Of a DNA stretch of 64,000 nt, positions 26,806-34,971 are shown piece by piece (within the stretch, counting starts at the first letter, position 1; each line of letters opens with the position of its first letter). The translations under genes and the position numbers were made by a program. The notes beneath the pieces were generated by a model. It made no database searches, had not been told where the DNA came from, and saw only the letters and a program-made list of their open reading frames with translations. The DNA is from Myxococcales bacterium (lineage in GTDB: Bacteria; Myxococcota; Myxococcia; Myxococcales; Myxococcaceae), in the NCBI GenBank assembly GCA_020846875.1, contig JADLDB010000062.1:62001-126000 (forward strand), in the 5' to 3' direction.

Positions 26806-27405
26806 ATGAGCGAGATCGCCGTCACCGTCTGGTCGGACTACGTCTGACCCTGGTGCTACATCGGCCTCGGCGAGGTCGACAGCTTGAGGCAGGAATACAG
26901 GCTGCGGCTGGACTGGCGGCCCTTCCTCTTGCGGCCCGACGCCGCCGAGGAAGGTTGGCCCTTGCCCGAGGCCATCCGCGCCCGCATGAGCTCGCCCGAC
27001 AACCCGCTCACCGCGCGCGCCAGGGCGCTGGGGCTGACGCTGGTGGAGCGGGCGCACATCCCCAACTCGCGGCGGGCCCACGAGTGCACCGAGTTCGCCC
27101 GGGCGCACGGCCGCCTCGACGCCTTCCACGCGCAGGTGCTGGAGCGGTACTGGTCGAAGGGCGACGATCTGCACGAGTGGCCCGTGCTCGAGGCCGCCGC
27201 GGTGGCCGCGGGCCTCGACGCCGCCGCGATGCGCCGGGAGGTGGCCGCGGGCCAGTGGCGCGAAGTGACGCAAGCCGCGCTGGACGAGGCGACGGACATG
27301 GGGGTGCAGGCGGTGCCCACCTTCCTCGTGGCGGACCGCTTCGTCATCCAGGGCGCGCAGTCGGCCGACGTCTTCCGGCAGGCCTTCGCGCGCCTCGGCC
27401 GGTGA
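26806..27405 (+). CDS. Predicted selenoprotein: DsbA/FrnE-family thiol oxidoreductase with UPWC active site
   Basis: A thioredoxin-fold protein of the DsbA/FrnE family, 199 residues if the TGA at 26845-26847 (codon 14) is read as selenocysteine. The family motif is Cys-Pro-Trp-Cys-Tyr-Ile-Gly after a first beta strand ending S-D; here the reading is WSDYV-TGA-PWCYIG, so the stop replaces exactly the first, nucleophilic Cys. Everything downstream is intact: the helical insertion (RAHECTEFARAHGRLDAFH), the cis-Pro loop GVQAVPTFLV and the terminal FVIQGAQSADVFRQAF. A bacterial SECIS-like hairpin follows at 26861-26879. The ATG at 26806 starts right at the first strand; no clear ribosome site precedes it. 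A nonsense mutation is the alternative. No selA/B/C/D genes occur in the window. Confidence 0.82.
26855..26883 (+). promoter_or_regulatory. Bacterial SECIS-like hairpin
   Basis: The stem TCGGCCTC (26861-26868) pairs with GAGGTCGA (26872-26879) over 8 bp, including one G-U pair, around the 3-nt loop GGC. A short outer helix GCT/AGC (26855-26857 with 26881-26883) extends it. The loop starts 21 nt after the TGA and has G in its first two positions. Both facts fit the known rule for bacterial SECIS elements (loop 16-37 nt after UGA, G in the first two loop bases). It lies inside the coding frame, as bacterial SECIS elements do. Confidence 0.7.
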
Positions 27406-27455
27406 GGCGCCGGGCAGGGTCTTCGAGCCGTTGGGGGCACGGTAAGGCCCCGAGC

Positions 27456-27778
27456 ATGGACAAGATGGCGCTGCTCGCGGCGTTTCAGCCTGGGTCGCTG
27501 GCGGGCGTTGGGCAGGCGGCGCGTGAGGCCTGGCCGGGCGCCGTACGGGCGGAGGCGTTCACGCGCCACCTGGCGGCGCGCAGGCGCGGTGGCTTTGCGG
27601 TTGCTCGATGAGCGGGTCCTCGCGAAGCTCCACAAGGCGATCGCCGGGGTGGATCGGCGAAGGGATCGCGTTGGGGCGGTACGTCGGACGCCGGCGCGTC
27701 GGTGGCGGCGCCATGGGAGTCGTCTTCGAGGCGCACGATCCTGCGCTCGAGGGCCGCGTCGCGGTGAAGGTGCTGCGC
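27456..27778 (+). pseudogene. Fused remnant of an ECF sigma factor gene and a Ser/Thr kinase gene
   Basis: ATG 27456 opens a 51-codon frame (MDKMALLAAFQPGSL...EAFTRHLAAR) resembling the N terminus of the myxobacterial sigma factors that precede Ser/Thr kinase genes; it stops at 27611. Overlapping it (ATGA at 27608) is a frame with the kinase glycine-rich loop LGRYVGRRRVGGGAMGVVFEAHD and the lysine strand RVAVKVLR, after which homology ends near 27778 and unrelated sequence runs into the glycosyltransferase. The rest of both genes is missing. I read this as a deletion scar; it could still express a short peptide. Confidence 0.55.
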
Positions 27779-27872
27779 GGTCCGGCGACCGACGGGCACT
27801 GCGAGAAGCACCACGACCTGGGCGGCTGGCGGCTTGTCAACCCCGGCTTCCTCACGAAAGAGTGCGCGGGCC

Positions 27873-28883
27873 TTGAGCGCCCCTCCCCGCGTCAGCGTGC
27901 TGCTCCCCGCCCGGGACGCGCTGGCCACCGTGCGCCAGGCGATGGCCAGCGTGCTGGGCCAGTCCTTCACCGACTTCGAGCTGGTGGCCGTGGACGACGG
28001 CAGCGTGGACGGCACGGGCGAGCTGCTCCGGCGCCTCGCGGCCGAGGACGCACGGGTGCGGGTGCTGAGGACTGCTGGGCTGGGGTTGGTGGGCGCGCTG
28101 ACGGTGGGCCTGGAGGCGTGCCGGGCCAGCCTCATCGCGCGCATGGATGCGGACGACGAGAGCCTGCCGGGCCGCCTCGCGGCCAGCGTCGCGGCGCTGG
28201 AGGCGGATCCTTCCCTCTCGGGCGTGGGCACGGGGGTGGAGATCTTCCGCGACGATCGCCCGCCCAGCCCCAACCTCCAGGCCTACGGGCGCTGGCTGTC
28301 GTCGCTCACCTCACCGGAGCTGGTGTTCCGCGATCGCCTCATCGAGTCGCCGCTGTGCCACCCGTCGGTGACGCTCAGGCGCAGCGCGCTGGAGGACGTG
28401 GGCGGCTGGCGCGACGGCGACTTTCCCGAGGACTGGGAGCTCTGGCTGCGGCTGCTGGAGCGCGGCCACCGCCTGACGGTGCTGCCGGAAGTGCTGCACC
28501 GCTGGAGAGATCACGATCGCCGCCTCACCCGGCAGGACGAGCGCTACGCCCTGGCGCGGCACCTCGACCTCAAGGCCGACGTCCTCGCCCGGCGCTTCTC
28601 CGGAGTGCCGCTGACCCTGTGGGGCGCGACGGAGACGGGGCGCGGCCTGGCGAGGCGGCTGCTCCAGCGGGGCGCGCGGGTGGAGCGCTTCGTGGAGCTC
28701 TCGCCGCGCAAGCTGGGCCAGACGATCCACGGGGCGAAGGTCGTTTCCCCCAATGCGCTGCCGGGGCCGGGCGAGGGCCACCTGCTGGCCTGCGTGGCCG
28801 CGAAGGGCGCGCGCGAAGACATCCGCGTTTGGCTGGCCGGGCGCGGGTACGTCGAGCTGCGTGACTTCACCTGCGTAGCGTAG
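27873..28883 (+). CDS. Family 2 glycosyltransferase
   Basis: A 336-residue GT-A fold enzyme that transfers a sugar from a nucleotide-sugar donor. The N-terminal domain (about 1-230) has VSVLLPARDALATVRQAMASVLGQ, the first Asp motif VAVDDGSVDGT, the metal-binding ARMDADDES and the EDWELWLRLLERG acceptor-loop motif. The C-terminal 100 residues (TLWGATETGRGLARRLLQRG) form a small Rossmann-like domain. The start is taken as TTG 27873, directly before the first strand; TTG 27834 is possible. It follows the sigma/kinase remnant, so its original promoter may be lost or replaced. The product glycan is unknown. Confidence 0.88.
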   Translation: MSAPPRVSVLLPARDALATVRQAMASVLGQSFTDFELVAVDDGSVDGTGELLRRLAAEDARVRVLRTAGLGLVGALTVGLEACRASLIARMDADDESLPGRLAASVAALEADPSLSGVGTGVEIFRDDRPPSPNLQAYGRWLSSLTSPELVFRDRLIESPLCHPSVTLRRSALEDVGGWRDGDFPEDWELWLRLLERGHRLTVLPEVLHRWRDHDRRLTRQDERYALARHLDLKADVLARRFSGVPLTLWGATETGRGLARRLLQRGARVERFVELSPRKLGQTIHGAKVVSPNALPGPGEGHLLACVAAKGAREDIRVWLAGRGYVELRDFTCVA

Positions 28884-28898
28884 GCCGAGCCGCCGAGC

Positions 28899-30791
28899 TC
28901 ACTTCGTGCGAAGGAAGGCCTCCAGCGCGTCGAGGTCGCTCGCGGACAGGCCGGCCTGCGCGTGCGCAGCGATGGTGGGCCGCGAGTCCACCAGCACCCC
29001 GCGAAGCGTCGAGCGCGAGCCGTCGTGCAGGTACGGCGCGGTGGCGAACACGCCTCGCAGCGACGGCGTGTCCAGCTTCTGGCCCGAGCCGAGGGCAGCG
29101 TGGGCGCGGCCGTCCGTCAACGCCTCCCCGGCGTGACAAGCGCCGCAGCGCGCCCCGAAGAGCGCCTCCCCGCGCGCGACGAGGCCAGGGGCCAGCAGGC
29201 CTTCGGCCGGGTTGTCCGGCGGCTTCACGGTGGCGAGGTAGGAGGAGAGCTGGTTCACCTCGCGCGCGTCGAGCCCGAAGCCGCCCATCTGCGACACCAT
29301 GCGCGCGGAGAAGGCGGGGAGATCGGCCAGCGCGCCGTCCCAGTGGTAGGGCGCGGTGCCGGTGACGCCCCACAGCGCGGGCGTGTTGCGGCTCGGGCGG
29401 TTCCCCGGCGCCTCCCAGGGCCCGGTGGAGGTGGCGCCCTCAGGCAACACCCAGGACAGCCCGTCGGTTCGGCCGTCGGGGTGGCAGCTCGAGCACGACA
29501 CGCCGCCGAACTCGGGCTGGGTGAGGCGCGGATCGACCGCGGAGTAGAAGAGCCGGCGCCCCTGGTCGACCTCGGCAGGCAAGGGCGAGCGATCGAAGGC
29601 GATGACCTCGCTCTCCACCAGCCGCCCCGAGCGGTTCTCGATGACGGACACGGTGTAGTCGAGCGCGTTGTGCACCCACGCCCGGCGCAGATCGCCCGAC
29701 ACCGCGATGCCCGTCGGCCGCGCCCCCACCCGCACCACGTCGGCGATGCCGCGCTCCGGCACCCGGTAGTCGGGCGCGCTGCGGCCCATGGCGGAGACGA
29801 TCGCCACCGCGTTGGAGTTGTGATCGGCCACGAAGATCCACTGCCCAAGCCCGTCCACCACCAGCGACGACGGCGCGTCCATGCCCGTGCCGGCGCCGGC
29901 CTCGCGGCAGGACTCGTCGAGGTTGGTGCCCAGGAGCGCGGGGGGGTACGGGGGCGGGGTGGTCACCACCTCGCCGGTGAGCGGGTTGGTGGTGCGCGCC
30001 ACGTCCTGGAAGACGGCGTCGGTGTCGGTGTCGATGGTGCTCATCGCCGGGGCGACCGCGAGGCGGAGCGACACGTTGAAGCCTTGCGTCACGCCGGTCC
30101 GGCTCTGCACGTGCGCCACGTACACGCGATCTCCCTCGGGAGAGAGGACGACGTCGGCCGGCTGGGCGGGGGTGCGCTCGGGCACCTCACCGAAGGCGCA
30201 CTCCGCGACGGACGGCTGCTCGAGGGTGAGGGTAGAGAGGACGTTGCGCTCGAGATCGAGCACCCCCACTCCGCCGGCCAAGAAGTCCGTCACGTACAGG
30301 CGCCTCCCGTCGGCCGCCGCCGTCACCGCCCACGGCTGGCCGCCCACCGTCACCTCGCGGCGCGGCTCCAGCGTGGCCGCGTCCAGCACCGAGATGGTCC
30401 CCGACATGGAGTTGGCGACGAAGAGCTGCGTGAGATCGCTGGACAGCGCCAGCCCCACCGGCTCCGCGCCCACCGTGGCGGTGGCCTCGACACCCGCGCC
30501 GTCGGCCGTCAGCTTCGACACCGTGCGCGCGCCGCGGCTCGACACGAAGATGGCCCCGTCCGGCGCCACCAGCACCCGCTCGGGGCCCTTCGCCAGCGGC
30601 GTCTGACGGAGCACCGCGCGGGTGGCGGTGTCGATGACGGTGAGGCGATCGTGATCGGCGTCGGCGACGAAGAGGAGCGCATCGTCCCGGCTCACCGCGA
30701 TCGAGCCCGAGCTCTTCGGCACCACCGCCGGCCGCGCACAGGAGGCCAACAGCAGAACGGCGAGGGACGCGACGAGGTGACGAGGCGACAT
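28899..30791 (-). CDS. YVTN beta-propeller / di-heme cytochrome c peroxidase-like lipoprotein (second copy)
   Basis: A 630-residue periplasmic lipoprotein with lipobox LASC (Cys18). It has the same layout as the protein at 2582-4585: a YVTN propeller (about 30-400; DAIFVSSRGARTVSKL-type and LYVTDFLAGGVGVLDL repeats) and a di-heme domain with CSSCH (Cys433) and CGACH (Cys549), TAPYHWDGAL and TAPYLHDGS. The two are clear paralogues, diverged in the loops. ATG 30791 gives the signal peptide; a longer in-frame start would add 55 residues. The upstream region carries a palindrome nearly identical to that at 4820. Confidence 0.9.
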   Translation of the reverse strand: MSPRHLVASLAVLLLASCARPAVVPKSSGSIAVSRDDALLFVADADHDRLTVIDTATRAVLRQTPLAKGPERVLVAPDGAIFVSSRGARTVSKLTADGAGVEATATVGAEPVGLALSSDLTQLFVANSMSGTISVLDAATLEPRREVTVGGQPWAVTAAADGRRLYVTDFLAGGVGVLDLERNVLSTLTLEQPSVAECAFGEVPERTPAQPADVVLSPEGDRVYVAHVQSRTGVTQGFNVSLRLAVAPAMSTIDTDTDAVFQDVARTTNPLTGEVVTTPPPYPPALLGTNLDESCREAGAGTGMDAPSSLVVDGLGQWIFVADHNSNAVAIVSAMGRSAPDYRVPERGIADVVRVGARPTGIAVSGDLRRAWVHNALDYTVSVIENRSGRLVESEVIAFDRSPLPAEVDQGRRLFYSAVDPRLTQPEFGGVSCSSCHPDGRTDGLSWVLPEGATSTGPWEAPGNRPSRNTPALWGVTGTAPYHWDGALADLPAFSARMVSQMGGFGLDAREVNQLSSYLATVKPPDNPAEGLLAPGLVARGEALFGARCGACHAGEALTDGRAHAALGSGQKLDTPSLRGVFATAPYLHDGSRSTLRGVLVDSRPTIAAHAQAGLSASDLDALEAFLRTK

Positions 30792-30928
30792 GGCGCACTC
30801 CGGGTTGAGCGAGATCAACGGCAGCGACTCCCCACGAGCGCGGGCGGAGTTGCAGCCGCGATGCCACCACGGAGCCTTGAGGAAACTCGACCGCGGGTGT
30901 GCCGGCGCCTGCGCAGTCCCGCGTGGTT

Positions 30929-30944
30929 GCGCAGAGTCCTGCGT
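30929..30944. promoter_or_regulatory. Copy of the 16-bp palindromic operator candidate
   Basis: GCGCAGAGTCCTGCGT matches 13 of 16 bases of the palindrome at 4820 and keeps the symmetric core CGCAG-N4-CTGCG. A partial copy (GCGCAGTCCCGCGT) lies about 19 bp to its left, so the site is a direct repeat. It is 137 bp upstream of the second di-heme gene and 113 bp upstream of the divergent barrel protein. The rest of the 266-bp gap (30792-31057) shows no gene. Confidence 0.45.
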
Positions 30945-31057
30945 GATCGAAGACAAGCGCGCCGCGTGGCGTGCCCTGGAGAACGCGACTTTTCCGTCGT
31001 GGAGCGCCGCTTGAAAAGCGTTGCGGCCTCACCCGCCAGCCCTGATTCTCGCCCCTC

Positions 31058-31963
31058 ATGCGCGCTCCCGCTCTCCTCGCCGCCCTCGTGGTGTCCACGC
31101 CCGCCGCCGCCCAGTTGCTGGCCGACCAGGGCCCGCCGCAGCACCGCCTCGTCCACAAGAACACCTTCGCGCTCCGCTACAACCCGCTGGGGCTGCTCTA
31201 CAGCGGCAGCTTCACCTACCGCTACCGGCTGTACGAGACGCCCAGCGTGGCCCTGCGCGACAACTTCGTCGGCGGTGGCCTCAACCTCATCGCCAGCCCC
31301 GCCTTCGTGCGGGTGGGCCCGATGATCGAGGTGAACCCGCTGACGGTCTTCGGCCTCTTCGCCGCCGTCCAGTTCGTGCAGTACTTCGGCACCTTCAACC
31401 TGTACCAGGGCTTCCCTTCGGCGAACTCGAACTTCTCCGACACCGCGCTCAAGCAGACGGCGGGCACCACGGCCAACGGCTGGGAAGTCACCTTCGGCGC
31501 CAACCTGCAGCTCAAGGTGGGGCCGATGGTGATCCGCAGCCAGGCGCGGCTGCTGCGCCCCGACATGGGGACCGGCGATCGAATCTACTACGATCAGTTC
31601 TACGATCTGGGCGTGCCCAACCGGGGCTGGTTCTTCACCAACGACCTGGACGTGCTGTGGCAGGGGCTGTCCAACAAGCTCTTCGCCGGCCTGCGCTACA
31701 CCGCGAGCGCGCCCTTCTACGATCCGAGCAAGCACGTGGCCCCAGGCGAGTCCGTCCCGGACAACTCCACGCACCGGGTGGGACCCTTCCTCGGCTACAC
31801 CTTCAAGAGCGCGGACGGGGCGAAGTTCAACAACCCCACCGTGTTCCTCCTCATCCAGTGGTTCCTGAAGCACCCCTACCGCACGGGAGCGGACGTGAGC
31901 CGGGCGCTGCCACTCCTGGGCGTGGGCTTCCAGTTCACCGGGGACTTCCTGCCGGTGAAGTGA
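31058..31963 (+). CDS. Predicted outer-membrane beta-barrel protein
   Basis: A 301-residue secreted protein: signal MRAPALLAALVVSTPAAAQ, then regularly spaced amphipathic beta strands rich in Tyr and Phe (LYSGSFTYRYRLYETP, FGLFAAVQFVQYFGTFNLY, LFAGLRYTASAPFYD, VGPFLGYTFKS). No N-terminal linker. The repeated strand-turn pattern and length suit a 10- to 12-strand barrel. The family is unknown to me. It is transcribed away from the di-heme lipoprotein gene and may share its control region. Confidence 0.8.
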   Translation: MRAPALLAALVVSTPAAAQLLADQGPPQHRLVHKNTFALRYNPLGLLYSGSFTYRYRLYETPSVALRDNFVGGGLNLIASPAFVRVGPMIEVNPLTVFGLFAAVQFVQYFGTFNLYQGFPSANSNFSDTALKQTAGTTANGWEVTFGANLQLKVGPMVIRSQARLLRPDMGTGDRIYYDQFYDLGVPNRGWFFTNDLDVLWQGLSNKLFAGLRYTASAPFYDPSKHVAPGESVPDNSTHRVGPFLGYTFKSADGAKFNNPTVFLLIQWFLKHPYRTGADVSRALPLLGVGFQFTGDFLPVK

Positions 31964-31969
31964 CGGCCG

Positions 31970-32392
31970 TCATTTGATGCCGATGAGGATGCGCGGGATC
32001 GTCAGCAACAGCTCGGCGTAGATCTGCAGCAGCGGGCCGACCAGCTTCGCCACGTGGATCGCCGTCTCCACCGCCGAGACGACCATCTTCACGTGCTCGA
32101 ACCGAAGCTGCGAGCCCTTGAGGTAGTCGAGGAGGTCGGGGCCCGGGTAGGGGCGCTGAAAGCCGGCCTGATCGGCGTAGTAGTTGAGCGACGCCTGCGT
32201 CACCTGGTCGCCGGCCTCGGGCTGGCGCAGGTTGGGAGGCAGCTGCTCGTTGTCCTGGAACTGCTGGCCGAGGGCGGCGCCGAAGGCGGCCACCGCCAGG
32301 GCGTCCGGCGAGGTGAGCTCGAGGACGGGCTTCGCGTGGCTGCAGCCGGAGACGAAGGGGGCGAGCACCAGGGCGACGAGAGCAGAGCGCAT
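31970..32392 (-). CDS. Small lipoprotein
   Basis: A 140-residue lipoprotein with lipobox VSGC (Cys17, MRSALVALVLAPFVSGC). The mature part is mostly helical (LAVAAFGAALGQQF, LRFEHVKMVVSAVETAIHVAKLVGPLLQIYAELLL), ending in a hydrophobic helix and IGIK. ATG 32392 was chosen for the signal peptide. It is convergent with the barrel gene, 6 bp apart. Unrecognised. Confidence 0.75.
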   Translation of the reverse strand: MRSALVALVLAPFVSGCSHAKPVLELTSPDALAVAAFGAALGQQFQDNEQLPPNLRQPEAGDQVTQASLNYYADQAGFQRPYPGPDLLDYLKGSQLRFEHVKMVVSAVETAIHVAKLVGPLLQIYAELLLTIPRILIGIK

Positions 32393-32439
32393 CCGCAGGA
32401 CTCTAGCCGGACTCCTCGAGGCGCACGTGGCGCTCCGCG

Positions 32440-33312
32440 TCACCTGGGCACCACCGCCTGGCCGGGAAAGGCGGACGCCAGCGCTTGCACCAGGTCCGGC
32501 GGCACCGGCGCGACGAGCTCGAGCCCGTCGACGTCGAGCTTCCACGCGTGCAGCAGACATCGCGGCCCTTCTGGCCCACCGTAGAGGCGATCTCCGACGA
32601 TGGGGTGACCCAGGGCGGCGAGGTGGGCGCGCAGTTGGTGGGTGCGCCCGGTGCGCGGGAAGAGCGCGACCAGGCAGACCGGTCCGTCGGCCAGCCGGGT
32701 GTACTCCGTCTCGGCGGGCACGCCGTTGGCCTGCGCGCTGGCCCGCCACCGCCCGGGGCGGGCAGGATCCTTCGACAGCGGCAGGGCGATGCGTCCGTCG
32801 GTGGGAAGGCCGGGCGAGGTGAGCGCCAGGTACTGCTTCTTCGCGCGGCCCTCGCGGAAGGCGGCGGCGAGGCGCGTCGTGGCCTTCTCGTGCTTGCCGA
32901 AGATGGTGACGCCCGACGTCTCCTTGTCCAGCCGATGGACGAGGCCGGCCTCGCGCCCCAGGCGCGCGCTCACCAGATCCACCAGGCTGTCTCCGCTGCG
33001 CCCCGGCGTCGGTTGCGCGGTGACGCCCGCCGGCTTGTCCACGGCGATGACGTGCGCGTCCTCATAGAGGATGGTGAGGGGCGGCGCTGGCGCGGCCTGC
33101 TCCGTCACCGCGCGGCCACCCTCCTCCAGCACCACCGTGATGGTCGCGCCCACCTCCACGCGCGTCCCGGCGTCCCTCACCCGGCGGCCTCCTACGTAGA
33201 CCGCGCCGGCCTCCACCAGCTTCGTGGCTTCCACCTCCGCCACGCTGAGCCCGCGCGCCACCGCCGCGTCCACCCGCCCCGCCGCCTCGCCGTGAAAGGT
33301 GCGCCGCTTCAT
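32440..33312 (-). CDS. RluA-family pseudouridine synthase
   Basis: Converts uridine to pseudouridine in structural RNA. The protein is 290 residues with an N-terminal S4 RNA-binding domain (about 15-65; VEAGAVYVGGRRVRDAGTRV) and the catalytic domain, in which Asp129 sits in the invariant HRLDKETSG motif; LFPRTGRTHQLRAHL and GDRLYGG complete the family signature. The target position (rRNA or tRNA) cannot be told from sequence alone. It is divergent from the 500-residue hypothetical gene. Confidence 0.95.
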   Translation of the reverse strand: MKRRTFHGEAAGRVDAAVARGLSVAEVEATKLVEAGAVYVGGRRVRDAGTRVEVGATITVVLEEGGRAVTEQAAPAPPLTILYEDAHVIAVDKPAGVTAQPTPGRSGDSLVDLVSARLGREAGLVHRLDKETSGVTIFGKHEKATTRLAAAFREGRAKKQYLALTSPGLPTDGRIALPLSKDPARPGRWRASAQANGVPAETEYTRLADGPVCLVALFPRTGRTHQLRAHLAALGHPIVGDRLYGGPEGPRCLLHAWKLDVDGLELVAPVPPDLVQALASAFPGQAVVPR

Positions 33313-33442
33313 GAAGGCGAGTCGAACCTACCCGCAACGCCCGCGGGGTGGGGACAGCGTCGCCGCAGTGACGGGTGCACGGGGAGATCCGCCACCGCAC
33401 TACATCGCACCACCTCGAGGAGTTGACGGATCGCCCAAGCTG

Positions 33443-34945
33443 GTGCCCGATAGCGCCGTGGAGCTGTCACTCAACGCGCTCGTCGAGCACCTGGACGATC
33501 ACCTGTTCGAGCAGGCGACGCGGGACTGGCGTGTCTTCTCCGGCGTAACGCCCGACGCGCCGCCGGTGCCCGAGCTGCCCGAGCTGACCCGGCCGGACGC
33601 CTTTCAATACGTGTCCGAGCTGATCGACAGCCCCCGCACCGACGAGGGCAAGCGCGCGCGCCTGGTGCTCTTGCGTCGCGAAGTGGCCCGCCGCTTCCTC
33701 CGCTTCCGCGCCGGCGAGCCGCGCCGCGTCGTAGACGAGCTGCTGCGCAAAGACACCTTCCTCTCCGCCGCGAAGCGCTGGACGCCGGCCGAGGCCCTGC
33801 TCGAGCTGCCACGCCTGGCGTCCCGTGAGCTGCGCGACGCGCTGGAGCGCGAGCTCTCCGCCCACCTGTGGGAGCAGCGCGATCTCTTCACCCGGCGGGA
33901 CGACGCCCTGGTGGCCGCCGCTGCGGAGCTGCGCTTCGAGCCGCCCGCGCTCGTCGAGTTGCTGCACGGCCGGCCGCTCACACCCCGCCAGGTGCAGGCC
34001 ACCGCGCTCCTCCGGGACACCGAGGACGCCTTCCGCGATCTGCTCGGCTACGCGCTCAGGCGCCTCGACACGCAGCTCGCCCCCGGACAGGCCCGCGTCC
34101 ACGACGTGCGGCGCGCCTCCGGGGCGCCCTGGCTGTGCGAGCTGTTCCGCCGGGAAGATCTCTTCCACGCGGTGACGCGGTGCCTGGGAGATCTCGGCCT
34201 GCACCCCAGCGCCGAAGGCCGCATCACCGTGGACCAGGAGGCGAAGGAAGGCCGCGCCGCCGGCGCCCACCTCTTCGAGCTGCGGGTGCCCGAGCAACTG
34301 CGGCTGCTGCTCCAGCCGGACCTCGGCTACCCGGTGTACGCGTCCTGGCTTTCGGGCTGGGGCATGGCGCTGTCACGCGCGCACGTGGGCCGCAGCCTGC
34401 CCTTCGTCGAGCGCCGGCTGGGCGATCACGCGGTGGTGCAGGCACAGGGGCGACTGTTCGCGTCCTTCCTCCTGGAGGAGGCGTGGCTCAAGCGCTACCT
34501 GCGCCTCACCAGTCCCCAGGCGCGCGAGGCCGCCCGGCTGTTCGCCTTCTTCCAGTTGGTGGAGCTGCGGCGCGACGCGGCGCTCACGCTGGTGCACAAA
34601 GAGCATCTCGCCCGCGGCGCCTTCCCCGTCGACGACGCGGTGCCGCGGCTGGCCGACGCGCTGGGCGCGGACGTCTCACGCGGGCGGACGCTGGTGGAAG
34701 GCGACCTGCTGGGCGACGCCGTCCTGTCCCTGGACGGCTGGGCGCTGGAGGGGCGGCTGGCCGAGTCGCTGCGCGAGCGCTTCAACGAAGACTTCTTCCG
34801 CAACCCGGCCGCGGGCCGCTGGCTCGTCGAGGCGTGGGGGAAGGGCCAACGCGACGACGCGGCGCAGGTGGCGGCAGCGCTCGGGGACGAAGCCCTCGAC
34901 GTGCTGCGCGCCGGCCGGCGCCGCGTCACGGTGATGGGCGCCTGA
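33443..34945 (+). CDS. Hypothetical cytosolic helical protein
   Basis: About 500 residues from GTG 33443; upstream in-frame starts back to 33299 would overlap the divergent pseudouridine synthase gene. The protein is helical throughout, without signal peptide, membrane helix or HExxH motif. Distinctive segments are RRFLRFRAGEPRRVVDELL, FRREDLFHAVTRCLGDLGLHP and the C-terminal ERFNEDFFRNPAAGRWLVEAWGKG. That ending recalls a conserved family of myxobacterial proteins without assigned function. I cannot name an activity. Confidence 0.75.
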   Translation: MPDSAVELSLNALVEHLDDHLFEQATRDWRVFSGVTPDAPPVPELPELTRPDAFQYVSELIDSPRTDEGKRARLVLLRREVARRFLRFRAGEPRRVVDELLRKDTFLSAAKRWTPAEALLELPRLASRELRDALERELSAHLWEQRDLFTRRDDALVAAAAELRFEPPALVELLHGRPLTPRQVQATALLRDTEDAFRDLLGYALRRLDTQLAPGQARVHDVRRASGAPWLCELFRREDLFHAVTRCLGDLGLHPSAEGRITVDQEAKEGRAAGAHLFELRVPEQLRLLLQPDLGYPVYASWLSGWGMALSRAHVGRSLPFVERRLGDHAVVQAQGRLFASFLLEEAWLKRYLRLTSPQAREAARLFAFFQLVELRRDAALTLVHKEHLARGAFPVDDAVPRLADALGADVSRGRTLVEGDLLGDAVLSLDGWALEGRLAESLRERFNEDFFRNPAAGRWLVEAWGKGQRDDAAQVAAALGDEALDVLRAGRRRVTVMGA

Positions 34946-34971
34946 AAGCGCCCGGCCGACCTCAAAGCAGG

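Noticed and set aside
26884-27405. A shorter DsbA-like ORF starting at TTG 26884
   Set aside because: It would lack the first beta strand and the whole CxxC/UxxC active site, so it could not work as a thiol oxidoreductase. Reading through the TGA restores a complete domain.
30815-31873. A 352-codon open frame on the minus strand
   Set aside because: It is antisense to the outer-membrane barrel gene, which has a clear signal peptide and strand pattern.
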